Below are positions 1 through 10,800 of a stretch of 64,000 nucleotides of DNA, one piece after another; position 1 is the stretch's first letter; each line of letters begins with the position of its first letter. This stretch comes from Penicillium oxalicum. Lineage: Eukaryota > Ascomycota > Eurotiomycetes > Eurotiales > Aspergillaceae. A model generated the notes under the pieces. The model was not told the origin of the DNA. It searched no databases and saw nothing but the letters and a program-made list of their open reading frames with translations. The stretch spans positions 558,001 to 622,000 of the forward strand of contig NC_064652.1 of assembly GCF_001723175.1 (NCBI RefSeq), read 5' to 3'. A program made the translations under genes and the position numbers.

Positions 1-405
1 GAAGTTTAGTTTCAGTTCCCTGTGCCGAGAAAAACGCTCTGACGCATTTCATGGGCTGTTGACTGAGAATCATATTTCCCGCCCTCTGAATGCGCCTTGA
101 TTACTATTTTCATTGCACTCGAAAGCTAACCCGATGTTACGAGCATGACCCGAACTGATTGATGACTTCATCTGGGCTCCAACTACCAAGTGTTGCTATC
201 TGAGCCTCGGATTGCCATCAAACTGTCGATGCCTCTTCAACCGGTGCCGGCGGAGACCCATATTTGATGGGAACCTCAGATCTCGTAGTTTTTCACTTCA
301 CATTTCCACCTCAGTTCCATAATTTCAAATTTCATGCAACACTGCAATGAAATTTGATTTTCCCCCATCGCCATCTTTTGCCTCCCAACCGCCTCAACTT
401 TCAAT
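1..405. other. upstream flank, no gene seen
   Basis: No recognisable coding region. An in-frame TGA at 355-357 closes the reading frame that later encodes the GNAT remnant, so no N-terminal extension can be read directly through this stretch. An upstream exon cannot be excluded. Confidence 0.5.
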
Positions 406-1056
406 ATGCCAAAGGGATTTACTGCAGTGGCATTTACCCGCGGGCAAGAGGATGGCAAAGTCCAAGTCATCGGCACTGCTAGTATGAAGCCCTGGAAATG
501 TGACGGTCTTTGGAGTCCCGATGAAGACGAGAGCGAGGATCAGGGCAGGAACAATATCCAGGAACCGGATGTGAATCAGAAAGGAGGCGAACATAAATCC
601 GACGATGAGCCCCCTCGACAATTTACTTGCCCGGGCGATTGGGAACTTGCCGTCGTGGCGCTCCCGCCAGATATCTGCTACCGCGGCAAAGGCATCGCAG
701 GGCGGGTAGTAAAGGCCTGCGAAGATGAAGTCTTACGCCGATGAAGCCACGATGTGAATCAGGACCAGCCGATTAGGATCATGATCTGGGTGTTGAAAAA
801 GAACGCAGGGGTGTACTGGCTCAAGCAGGGACTTCGGGTTGTTGGGAGTCGGAAATGTCCCAAAGGGCATGTGGGCTATGGCACGGGAGCTGCGAGCGTG
901 ATACATCTGTCGCTTTCGCAGGGAGGAGAACAATTGCGGGAGATCTGCTGGGTGCAAAGACGAAATACACCACATCATGCGAACTGGGTGGCTGGACCTT
1001 GTCTTGTACAGTCGGTTGTTGCTATTCGGCATGCGTCCCTTGGAGTTCCTGGATAG
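406..1056 (+). pseudogene. decayed GNAT-family N-acetyltransferase
   Basis: One reading frame holds two blocks of a fungal GNAT acetyltransferase, interrupted by an in-frame TGA at 742-744. Before the stop comes a strand ending in WELAVVALPP followed by YRGKGIAGRVVKACEDE, which resembles the acetyl-CoA binding R/Q-x-x-G-x-G/A loop and following helix. After the stop the same frame continues with IMIWVLKKNAGVYWLKQGLRVV, the usual beta5-alpha4 part of these enzymes. The N-terminal third expected of the family is missing, and the frame drifts into unrelated sequence after about 890. A 33-nt GT...AG segment (730-762) would remove the stop in frame, but it is shorter than any normal fungal intron. 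The CGA-TGA pair at the break would fit a C-to-T change. I judge this a pseudogene; a sequencing error at the stop is the alternative. Confidence 0.6.
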
Positions 1057-2264
1057 GAGATGGACCTCACATCCTGGGTGGAGAACGGATGTACATTAAG
1101 GGGAATACAAACTGGTGTCACTCAGAACCTAGGTACAGCCCCTCTTTACTAAGGATTTTCCGATTAGAAAGATTGATTGGTGCAGCCTTGTAAATCAGTA
1201 TTCCGTTTACTCGCTTGAGCCACGGGGATCAGAAGTGGGATCTTTTGCGATAGTCCGTTGGTTGACCAACGAGTGCGGCCTCGCCATGTCACGATGTAAA
1301 TCAATGCTATTCAGTGAAATGATTTTCTTTATCTCAATGTATAATCTACCCGTCGGCGGCCATTCGAGAGCACGACGAGACAATTCAAGGATGTCCGTGT
1401 GCCGTTGTCGAGCTCGTTTCACACACCGGGAGTACTGTACTTGTCAGTTGCACCTCAATCTTCAACCAAGCCGCAAAAGGTCGGCCTACGGTTTACGTAC
1501 CATTCACCGATTGTGGGTAGGTGAACTGCTTCATTCCACTCGAGTGACGCTTACCAAACACGAAGAGCTCTCACAGAAGAACTGTGTCCATTTCTCAAGG
1601 CACCACACGGAATTGGCGATCGCATTTCCAAGGCAGGCCAGCAAGGGATGCAGATGTAGCAACCCAGGCCCCAAAGACCAAGCTGACTCAATCAAAGCTC
1701 CTTCCAGCTCCCACCTAGGAAGAATCCCACAGCGAAATTCTTCTCAAAGCATGGCAGCGAACCTGGATCTCGTTGCTGATCCTGTAGCCGCTGCAGTCTG
1801 GGCATAGCTCCCCGTCTTCCTGCAGGGATAGATGAGGATGCCTCCATGGACGATCTCTGGCAGTCACTCCTGGGCTCATTCCAGATCGCTGGAAGTCGAG
1901 CTGTAGTGGACATGAAAGGCCCTGAACCACTCTTGTCCTTCGGCATTCCAATCCCGGGCTTGACTAGATCGTCAGGAAAAGTCACGACACGGTGCAGTAT
2001 CCCACTGCTCCTGCATTCCATACCCTTGAGAATCTGCTCTCCCCGTTTGATAGAACCAACAACAACAAAGAAATGGACTCGAGAAGAGGTGGAAAAAAGG
2101 GTGACCTATGTTGCAGATACAATTTACTTAAGTACGAAGACACACCTCGAGCTGGAAAAATCTCCCACACACTTTGACATCCACACTCATTTCCCCAATC
2201 ACCTCCGCCTCTACGCCGGTCACCACATTCCGTTCTTTACTTGACACACTCTCATTTAGTCAAA
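1057..2264. other. intergenic, no supported gene
   Basis: A 190-codon open frame (1235-1807, plus strand) lies here. It matches no family I know, is rich in Arg/His/Ser, and has no signal peptide or domain. I treat it as chance. The stretch just before 2265 is presumably the promoter of the secreted-protein gene. A GTACTGTAC word is present at 1432. Confidence 0.4.
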
Positions 2265-2765
2265 ATGCAGTTCTCCCAGGTATGTGAATAGACGCCGGTC
2301 ATGGAGTAGTGACTGCTAGACACGTACACCTCATCAAACTTGATCTTATCTAACCACGCCCTCTAGACCCTCCTTTCCGCAGCGATGCTGATCCTACCCG
2401 TCTATGCTGGTTTCCCTGTCGTCAGCATTGAGTTCCAATCTTATGAATCTTGCCCCGTTGGTCGTCCCGCGATGGGCGTGACCAAGTCCACAGCCCAGCT
2501 CACCTCGACCCCGTTGTCATGCGACAAAACTACCGTCAACCGTGACTGGGATGTCAACAACTATGCCTTCAAGGCCACAATGAACACCAAAGATGCCTAC
2601 AAGTGCGCCGGTGTGACCGTCTGGAACAACGACGACTGCACTGGCGAGCCCGTGTACTTCCTGCCGTTTGATGGCAATACCGAGGTCCAGGGCCAGTGCT
2701 TGCCCGACTTCCTGGAGCCTGGATTTGTCTCCTTCCGCACTGAGTGCTGGCTCGATGCGCTCTAA
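2265..2765 (+). CDS. small secreted six-cysteine protein
   Basis: Two exons: 2265-2279 and 2367-2765, with an 87-nt GTATGT...CTCTAG intron in phase 0, giving 137 residues. The first exon encodes only MQFSQ. Joining it to exon 2 produces a classic signal peptide (hydrophobic LLSAAMLILPVYAG) with likely cleavage after the Ala-Gly near residue 20. This supports both the start and the intron. The mature part of about 117 residues has six cysteines (in ESC, LSC, YKC, DDC, GQC and TEC contexts), consistent with three disulfides, and it ends four residues after the last one. No catalytic motif is visible. It fits the class of fungal small secreted cysteine-rich proteins that act in the cell wall or outside the cell. 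I do not recognise the family. An antimicrobial, effector or wall role is possible but inferred from size and cysteines only. Confidence 0.8.
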
Positions 2766-3654
2766 GCTGGATCAGCTTGTCGTAACCGCACGGTCGAGAC
2801 TGCCATGCGCATTTGATGAAGCCATGATGGTCGGACTATATGCGATGTTTTCTGCAATGGGGAAAAGGGAATATCTCGTCGTGTTCGCTCGTACAGCCTT
2901 CCACATATCATAATATCATAATGAACTCTACACAGAGCTTTTTCTTGACATGCACAGGATTTCTAAACCTATCTACGCGGGCATTTGGGTCGAGAACTCA
3001 AGTCTAGCTGATGCCTACCTGGTATTGTTTGCCGTATCTTGGGAGTTGGAGAACGCCAATTGTCTTCTGAAGTTTTCAACAAGCCACAGATAGGGCCACA
3101 GGGAGAGAGAAACAAATTTCCGATTCGGAAAGAAATCCTCCGTTGGCCATTGTCTTAGGGGGTATTCAAGAATCAGCATGCAATGGGACGGTTTTGTCTG
3201 TCCTCGGTCGCGCAACTCAATCTCGCGTCCTGCGCGTCTATTCTCGCAGAGAGAAGTGAATTTTTGGCAGAGCACTGGGCAGAGAGAAAGCCAGACATAC
3301 CACACGAGAATAGAGAGAGAAAACCAGACGAGATGGTCCGGATGTCGAACGCAGACGCGACTGAGACTGGTACCAAATTGAATCGAGTTCATGTGTGGTG
3401 ATGGTCCGATTGAGGAACTGCCTTTCCCCGCCTCTTCCATTTTTCTCCAGCCCCACCGTGTCTCACGCACACACTCCCACACACCAGAGGAACATTCTTC
3501 CAACCTGCAGTCTTTGAGGCTTTCTCCGCTCTTGATCTGCACAAAGCCACATCGTGCATGCACATGCATCGCAACCTTCACGGCGCAACGTATTGGCAAT
3601 CCTCCCTCGACTCAAGGCCAACGCCTCCCCCGTTGGAGTTCCACGCGGGTGATC
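2766..3654. other. promoter/leader region before the acyltransferase
   Basis: No separate gene is supported. The acyltransferase frame stays open upstream from 3391, but the extra 88 codons are pyrimidine-rich leader-like sequence (repeated CACAC and CTCC runs) with no similarity to the family, so I start the protein at 3655. Several overlapping short open frames at 3170-3600 on both strands look like chance. Confidence 0.45.
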
Positions 3655-5742
3655 ATGGCGGGCCGTCTCGATACATCCCGACGGATGATCCCGTGGCTGT
3701 ATGACCTCGTGCTGTGGCTGTTCACCTGCGCGCTGGACTTGTTCTTTCGTGAGATCTATCCGCGAGGAGCATGGAGAATCCCAGAGCGAGGCCCGGTGCT
3801 GATTGTCGCCGCTCCTCATGCCAATCAATTCGTCGATTCGGCCATTCTGATGTATCTCCTCAAGTCGCAGGCAAAGCGGCGCGTATCATTCTTGATCGCC
3901 CAAAAGTCGATGAAAGAGCCTTACATCGGCACTTTGGCATCATGCATGGGCGCTCTTCCTGTAGTTCGGTCAATGGACTTGACCAAGCCGGGCAAAGGTT
4001 CCATCTATCAGCCAGATCCTGAAAGCGATCCAACTCTCATCCATGGAGTGGACACAGACTTCACCCAGCCAGAATACGCCCCTGGAGGCTCCATCACAAT
4101 CAAAGGCCAAAAAGCTCCGGAAACTGCTTCCATCGATGAAATTGTGAGTGCCACCGCTCTGCGACTCAAGAAGCCTTTCATGTCTCAGCTGTCGGATGAC
4201 CCGGGCCGCAAGGGCACGAGATTTAAGATTGCCCCCCACGTGGACCAAAGTCAAATGTTTGATGCAGTGTACAAGGAGCTGTCGTCTGGAGGCTGTATCG
4301 GCATCTTTCCTGAGGGGGGCAGTCATGATCGTTCGAACCTGTTGCCCTTAAAGGCAGGTGCTGCTTTGATGTCCCTTGGTTGTCTGGCTCGAGACCCTGA
4401 GTGCGGGTTATCTATCGTCCCTTGTGGCATGAACTATTTCCATGCACACAAGTTTCGCTCTCGCGCAGTGATTGAGTTTGGTCGACCCATTCATGTTCAT
4501 CCCGATCAAGTGGAGGCTTTCAAAGCTGGCGGGACCAGCAAGCGTAACGCTGTCGGATCATTGCTCGAGACAATCTACGAGGGTCTTGAAGCTGTCACGC
4601 AGATCAGTCCGGACCACGAGACTTTAATTCTGGTCCAAACTACGAGGAAGCTGTACAATCCAATCAGCAAGAAGATTCCGCTGCCCCTGGTGATCGAGTT
4701 CAACCGCAGACTTCTCAAAGGTTTCACCAAGCACCAGGATGATCCGCGGGTCAAAGGGCTGAAAAAGATGGTGAATGAGTACAACCGGCGTCTGGAATCG
4801 CTCGGTATTCGAGACCACCAGGTCGAATGGGGCAACATCGAGGAGAAACCCTGGTGGCTCACTCTGATTACCCTGTGCTATCGTCTATGCAAGCTTCTTG
4901 TCCTCAGCTTCGGAGTGCTCCCAGGGGTTCTGCTCTTTTGGCCAGTGTTCGTCACAACCAAAGTCATCTCGGAGAAGAAACGACGCAAGGCTCTCGCAGC
5001 TTCTGTCGTCAAGCTCCAAGGACATGACGTTGTGAGTACCTGGAAAATCCTCGTCGCAATGGGGCTGGCACCCACTCTTTACATCTACTACACTATTATT
5101 GTGACCGCCTGGCTTCGGTACAACCGAAACGATGGCTATTACACGAGCGCTGTTCCCTGGTGGATGGTGGCCCAAACATATGTCCCCAACTTTGTTCCAC
5201 TGTGGCTCTTTGCTCTTTGTTTCTACATCCATATGGGCTTTGTGAGCTACGCAGCCCTACGATTTGGTGAAGTGGGGATGGATATTATCAAGTCCCTGCC
5301 CCCTCTTGTGGTTGCTTTGAATCCGCTCTCCTCATCGTCTCTCATTGACCTGCGACAGCACCGAGAGGCCCTCTCAGAAAAGGTCACCCTGACAATTAAT
5401 GATCTTGGCTTCGGCATCATGCCCGATATAGATGCCGAGATTCCCACGGATCCGTACAAGCTGGACGCTTATCAATCTCACCTCAAGAGCATGCCACCAA
5501 GCGAACCGTCAAGTCGGGAACGCAGTCGTAGCAGATCGAACGGCCCTTCAGGTGGCCCCTCTCTCAAAGCACTCAGCTCGATCAACTCGGAAGGTGACCT
5601 GGCAGAGATTGATCGAAAGATCCAGACCAACTTGAAGGGACGTGGAAGACGCTCAGGCACCCTGACATCCTTGGAGACAGGTGAATCCATATTGAAATAC
5701 AAGCCAGTGGTCTTTGCGACGAATGAGAAGAAGAAAAACTGA
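3655..5742 (+). CDS. glycerol-3-phosphate/DHAP acyltransferase (Sct1/Gat1 type)
   Basis: Single-exon gene of 695 residues. The product should acylate sn-1 of glycerol-3-phosphate (and/or dihydroxyacetone phosphate) with acyl-CoA, the first step of phospholipid and triacylglycerol synthesis, at the ER membrane. PlsC-type motifs are in order: block I PHANQFVD (His55 to Asp61), the long insertion typical of the fungal Gat proteins, block III FPEGGSHDR (about 218-226) and block IV IVPCGMNYF. Hydrophobic segments follow at roughly 410-440, 460-480 and 510-545. A Ser/Arg-rich cytosolic tail (about 620-690) contains RERSRSRS. The ATG at 3655 is chosen because MAGRLDTSRRMIPWLYD matches a natural N-terminus; the upstream in-frame extension to 3391 does not. 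Budding yeast has two such paralogues and the sequence alone does not tell which one this corresponds to. Family assignment is firm; substrate preference is inferred. Confidence 0.92.
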   Translation: MAGRLDTSRRMIPWLYDLVLWLFTCALDLFFREIYPRGAWRIPERGPVLIVAAPHANQFVDSAILMYLLKSQAKRRVSFLIAQKSMKEPYIGTLASCMGALPVVRSMDLTKPGKGSIYQPDPESDPTLIHGVDTDFTQPEYAPGGSITIKGQKAPETASIDEIVSATALRLKKPFMSQLSDDPGRKGTRFKIAPHVDQSQMFDAVYKELSSGGCIGIFPEGGSHDRSNLLPLKAGAALMSLGCLARDPECGLSIVPCGMNYFHAHKFRSRAVIEFGRPIHVHPDQVEAFKAGGTSKRNAVGSLLETIYEGLEAVTQISPDHETLILVQTTRKLYNPISKKIPLPLVIEFNRRLLKGFTKHQDDPRVKGLKKMVNEYNRRLESLGIRDHQVEWGNIEEKPWWLTLITLCYRLCKLLVLSFGVLPGVLLFWPVFVTTKVISEKKRRKALAASVVKLQGHDVVSTWKILVAMGLAPTLYIYYTIIVTAWLRYNRNDGYYTSAVPWWMVAQTYVPNFVPLWLFALCFYIHMGFVSYAALRFGEVGMDIIKSLPPLVVALNPLSSSSLIDLRQHREALSEKVTLTINDLGFGIMPDIDAEIPTDPYKLDAYQSHLKSMPPSEPSSRERSRSRSNGPSGGPSLKALSSINSEGDLAEIDRKIQTNLKGRGRRSGTLTSLETGESILKYKPVVFATNEKKKN

Positions 5743-6520
5743 CCGGCGATTCTGTTGGTCCCTTTCCCGGCCATCTTCCCGCTCATTGCGCGCATAGGGA
5801 AGCTTGGTCCACCAGCCTGCACCCCATCGCTTTCGAGTCAAATACGCCTCTGTTGAGGGCACGCACCCATTGAAACAGGAAAGATTGGTGGAAGAAACAG
5901 ACAAGGTGTTGATACCAATCGATATGATAACGAGACATTTTGATATCAACTTCATTCACGTACTTGCGCAAGTATTCTCCTCCCATGGTCAACGAAATTT
6001 TGCCCATCAGGCTACATTGGCTCAACGAACCCAGATTTACCAGCCGCTCATTGGGCTTTTTCGGAAGACGTAACAGAAACGACCAGTCATGTTCTGGAAT
6101 GCCCAGGGCGCGCTGACATACCACGTCGAGGTGATCGTGGTCTCCACCCGATTGATGATCGTCGGCTCGCTTCCTTTTTGAGACAGGAATGTGAGAGCTT
6201 CATAGTGACTGGCTCGACGATGAGGCTATCGAAGATATTCCGCCACCAGATAAGATGCCGAATAGTCATTGCGCATTTTCCAAGACGTGTTGACGCACGT
6301 ACATCGCGTTTCACGTCAGCGCTACCGCGACCTTGGCCATTCTTCCCTGCCATCTCGAAAATTATAGATTGTACACCCCAGAAGATGAAGCTCCCTGTAT
6401 AAGAATAGCAAAGTTGTCGCCGCCTCTACAACACCTACTCCAGAATCCTCCCCTCCATCACCTCCTTGCCCAATCTCCAACGTCGAGACTGAGCATTGGA
6501 TTACCATCCATTCTCACACA
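5743..6520. other. intergenic between acyltransferase and secreted glycoprotein
   Basis: No supported gene. Overlapping short frames occur on both strands (5653-6124 minus, 5804-6073 plus) without recognisable content. The last 120 bases are pyrimidine-rich and look like the 5' leader of the gene at 6521. Confidence 0.45.
6398..6405 (+). promoter_or_regulatory. candidate TATA box
   Basis: TATAAGAA lies 123 bases before the ATG at 6521 and is followed by a CT-rich stretch typical of fungal transcription starts. Position and sequence fit a core promoter for the secreted glycoprotein gene. Such a short match can arise by chance. Confidence 0.3.
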
Positions 6521-7420
6521 ATGCATTCCACACTCGCCACGCTCGTCCTCCTCTCAACCCCGATCCATGCAACCATCACCGCCAAGATCTGGGCTCATTT
6601 CTATCCCAATTGTCCCGGGGACCCTTACTCGACTCTCGACACATACGAAAGCTATGAGGAAACAGTCCCCACCAAAGTGATCACAGCGGGCATGTGTACC
6701 AGCTTCGGTGTTCCATCTTTCAATCACGAGCTCGTCAGCTCCATTTCCGTCGACGCCGAGCTCGTCCCTTCAAATCAGCAATCTATCTATCCTGCAGATA
6801 CCGGCACAAATTGCAACATCACCGTTCATGAGGAGCCAGAGTGTATCGATCCCGCCTTGATCAATCAGGCACTTCATCGAGGTGTCGAGGTCAGCCCGTG
6901 CGCGTCCCGTTCGTTCGCGGCCTTCAGCCAAGTCTGGATACAGTTGAATTGTGAAGAGAGTCCGCACCATGACAATGTCGATGCCGATACAAGTTTCGTT
7001 ACCAGTGTCAAGATCTCTAGTTCTTCAAAATCCCAAAATTCAATGAAAGACGAAGGAGGTGAAGAAGCTCGACTTGAAAACTCCGCCGACACAGCGGACT
7101 TGGAAATTCCATCCACAATGCAAAACCCCGGCTCGAATTTCGACACGTGGGCGAGTGCGCAGTCTGAGCACGCATCGGAGCGAAGACCCCAAGAAATTGA
7201 ACGGGTGAATAGGGAAGGGCACGCTGAAAGTGATCGAATCGTGCACGATTTGATGGAGAAATTGAAGAATCAAACTGCCAGCATGGTTAGTGGCAAACAC
7301 AACGCAACGCGGCCTTTGAATGGGAGTCTATCCCTTGACAATGGGTCTGCGATGAAAAATCGGACGATGATCAGGAGGAAGTTGTCTGTGCTGCGCAATA
7401 GGGCGGCTCGAGTTTGGTGA
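6521..7420 (+). CDS. secreted orphan glycoprotein with disordered C-terminal half
   Basis: Uninterrupted frame of 299 residues. The N-terminus MHSTLATLVLLSTPIHA is a good signal peptide, so the protein is probably secreted or wall-associated. Residues about 20-150 form a compact-looking part with six cysteines (NCPG, GMC, TNC, PEC, SPC, LNC). From about 155 to the end it is Ser/Glu/Arg-rich, low in hydrophobics and probably disordered, ending in a basic tail (MIRRKLSVLRNRAARVW). Six N-glycosylation sequons are visible (NIT, NQT, NAT, two NGS, NRT), five of them in the last 50 residues. No GPI-anchor signal is seen. The first half resembles fungal small secreted proteins in style, but I recognise no family. 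The gene is convergent with RAV1, with 397 bases between the stops. Confidence 0.75.
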   Translation: MHSTLATLVLLSTPIHATITAKIWAHFYPNCPGDPYSTLDTYESYEETVPTKVITAGMCTSFGVPSFNHELVSSISVDAELVPSNQQSIYPADTGTNCNITVHEEPECIDPALINQALHRGVEVSPCASRSFAAFSQVWIQLNCEESPHHDNVDADTSFVTSVKISSSSKSQNSMKDEGGEEARLENSADTADLEIPSTMQNPGSNFDTWASAQSEHASERRPQEIERVNREGHAESDRIVHDLMEKLKNQTASMVSGKHNATRPLNGSLSLDNGSAMKNRTMIRRKLSVLRNRAARVW

Positions 7421-7817
7421 ATGTACTTTGGGGGGAAGAAGGGCTGATGTGTGTGGGTGGGTGTATTTGTGGAAAGGTTATGGGTTGCTAGCCCCATTTG
7501 CCGGCTCATGGACAGTGCTTAAGGATGAACAGATTTTGCACATAAAAGGACAAAAGTAAACAAATTGAGTCATGATTGTACGCTGAGGGCCTTGTTATTT
7601 CTTCTTTGACTTCTTTACTAGATGATAGCATCCCATGGAGTAGCGCGGCGACTGCAATACAAGTGGATTCAAATTCAGCGCAAGATTATCTCCACAAATA
7701 ACCCCAGCTTTAAGAACACGCTAATAGGACCTGAAATCATACCAAAGACCAAAAGTTGAAGATCCACCAAGAAACAAGACCTCAAATTCCAAACACATCT
7801 CCTCTCGATTCAACCCC
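7421..7817. other. convergent 3' region
   Basis: The 397 bases between the stop codon of the secreted glycoprotein gene (plus) and that of RAV1 (minus). It must contain both 3' UTRs. No coding content is seen. Confidence 0.5.
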
Positions 7818-10800
7818 TCAGAACCCAAAACTGTCCAAGAGTGAGTTGGCATCAGGCTCATGGAACATAGTTGGAGGCGGCTTTTCCTTGACCTCTTTCT
7901 TTGTATCTTTAACAGTAGCTTGATTTGTTGCACCCGTTGATACCCTTGAGGTCATCGCAGGACGCACAGGTAGATCGGCGACGACAAGGCTGCTTCGCCG
8001 GCGAAGCAGTTTACGGTAATCCACGTCACCATCGTGGAATTCAAGGGCAGGGTGTGTTTGCAACGCTCCAGGGGTAGGGGGCCCACCGAGAAACTCCCAA
8101 TGGCGTACGAGGTCTAAAGCGAGCAAATCACAGCCCATCCGATCATATAGCCGGGCGTTGCGGAGCACAAACTCCCATTCTTCTCGCGGGTGCACCTGAG
8201 AGGCACCCTTGAGCGTTTGAAGCGTTTTCTCCCGAAGCTGCTGATATAGCACGACTAGAGCAGGATCGTTGGAGAGATATGATTTGGACTGAAGTGTGGC
8301 TTTCCCTGGACTGCCAGGTGAAAGTGGTGTAGGGGAGAGTAACGTCTCGATTGGGGACTTTCGCCAGATTAGCTATAAGTCAAGGTTGAGTGAACGCAAT
8401 AGGTAGTTGACTTACGATAAGTGACCGCACCGCCATGTCCCGCCGTCCGAGCATCCAGAAGGCCCAACTAGCCATCCATCGGTTGCCTTCCGTGGCTGCC
8501 GCGGGAAGTACTTTCTCCTCGAGGATCTCGCGTAGCACAGGGCCGTTGTCACCTTCGTAGACACGCGCAACAGCAATTGCAAGTTGCACATCGCCAATCT
8601 GGTTGGCGATCACGTTTGTAGCGTCACGAAGGTGATCGGCCAGTAAGAAAAACGAAGCGGCATACTCTACAATGCGTTCAAGGTCAGAGCTTCGCAAAGC
8701 ATCGGAGATTAAGAGAAAGAGAACTCACCAAAACGACGCTTGCCAAGTAGTGCGTACGCATTCTTCAAGGCGGACGTCTTCCACCGAGCTTCACTGAAGT
8801 TGTTTGCAAGCAGACGTTGCGTAGCGGCCTGTTCGCGATGCCAATGCGCAATTCGCCACAGTCCCTGCAGAATGCTCTTCTTCCTCAAAGCAAGATAGTA
8901 AAGAGTGCAGTCAATGGGATTTCGCTCCTCGGATTTGCTGTACTCATTCCGCGCCACAACCTCAAGTTGTGCTTTCTAAGCATACAATCAGTGGTGTTCA
9001 ACAACCGATCTCACCAAGAAGACTCACCAAAGCCGTTGGATCTGACAGCCACATGAAAATCCCACTCTCCCGCGCGGCCTTCCAAGTCAGCTTGCCGTTG
9101 AATTGGTGCGAGACGAGGTCTGTCAAAATATCTTGGCTATCACTGTGGAATGCCCAGACGATTTCTCTCCATGAGACAGTGTCCTTGTTCGCCACACCTT
9201 GACTTCTTCTCAACATATGCTGCCTGAAAAACAGAAGGTAACGTGCGGCATTGTCATCCATAGATCGTCGGTGTTTCTCCACTGTCGCTACACATTCAAT
9301 TGTATCGACAAGTCGAAACTGTTCGTGGCTTGTGAGTTGAGGTAAAGCGATGCGTGCCAGACTCTCATTTAAAAGTGCTGCGGTTTGCTCATCCACCACA
9401 GAAGAGTCCGCCCCCTCAACCGGCATCTCCACAAAGGAAGAGCGCATCTCTTTCGAAGCGATCTGCGGCACAACATGGCTCCTGTCGTAAAAGTTGCTGA
9501 GCGGTATGTCTAAAAAGCCATCCAAATTGTCACCCTCCGTAAAAAACTTAAGCCTTTTCAGCAGAGAGGTCAAGATCGTTTGAACCAGACTGAGTTTCCC
9601 GGACAGAATACACTGCGCAAGGAATTGTGGATGGAAGACAGGCAATGGGCCATTCAGTCGACTGACAATATCGAACATGTCGACCGAGGCTAGCCCTCGA
9701 GAGGGAATACGGAGATTGGAGACGAGACGATCCGCGACATCAATCTCCTTGTCGTATATGAACAATTGATTGCCTGCACCGATCACTAGGTGCCCATTTG
9801 TGAGCCAGCAGGAATCACCGATAGGATGTGGCGTCAAGTCTCGAATCCAGATCTCTCGAACTTGCGTCCATGCAGGCTGAGCGTCTAAGTAGTCGTAGCG
9901 AAGCTGCGACAGCAAGACGACCTTATGTGGAAAACCAACAGCGAGAATAGATTGCATGTCTGGGGTTGATGTCCAGTCAAGATCCCGGATACTCTCATGC
10001 TGAGTGAAGTGTTCCTCAAATTCCAGCTGGGCGTTGTTGGTGTCCCAAATGGTTAAATGGGTACGACCTTCATCCACAAGCGCTGCTTTGCGGATAGCAC
10101 TTCCGCTTGCTAAGGATGGATTCTCAATTCCAGTGTCTACAGTAGACTTCAGAAGCCATTCGACCTTGGCTGATGTTTGGTCCACCTTGGCAGTCCAGGT
10201 GCGAACAATGCCACTGTGAGTGTAGGAAAGGGCAATATCCGGTGAAAAAGTGTCGAAAAATCCTGATGATTTGGTCTTCGGCCCGGCAGGATCAACGGGC
10301 AGAATGTAAGCAAGATCCTCCTTCAAGCCCATCTCGAACGTGCAGAATTTTCGCAGCTTGGAATCTTGGCCCGATGCGCTTTCAATTTCCCAGGCAATGC
10401 CATTTCCATCGGCTGCAATGGTTGCCACGTAGTGTGTGTTGGACTTTGTCTCCGGCCTGGGAAGAGGGAGAACACACAGAGGCTTGCTAGACAAGGCGAA
10501 AGGCAAGTACGCAATCTTCTTTGCATGATAAGCACCAAAATCCCACAGCGATATTCCGCTATGATGAAGGTTGACCAGCAAACTGCTGCCCTCGAGTAGA
10601 CAAGTGCGATGAATGTGCTCATCTGAGAGAAGAACACTCTTGTGCAGAAGCGTAGATCCACCCTCCCGCCTCTGCTGTCTCCAGATCATAGCTTTGTTTT
10701 CATCCGTTCGAGATATCAGCGTGTCGCCAGTGGCATTGCGCACAATCTTTTTCACTGGTGCTGTGTGTCCGGACCAAGACGACCTTGGTGTCAATCGATC

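Noticed and set aside
1235..1807. 190-codon open frame on the plus strand
   Set aside because: No domain, signal peptide or family resemblance; composition looks like random GC-balanced sequence and no promoter or splice context supports it.
3391..3654. N-terminal extension of the acyltransferase
   Set aside because: Open by chance through a CT- and CA-rich leader; family members begin near the MAGRLDTSRR start at 3655.
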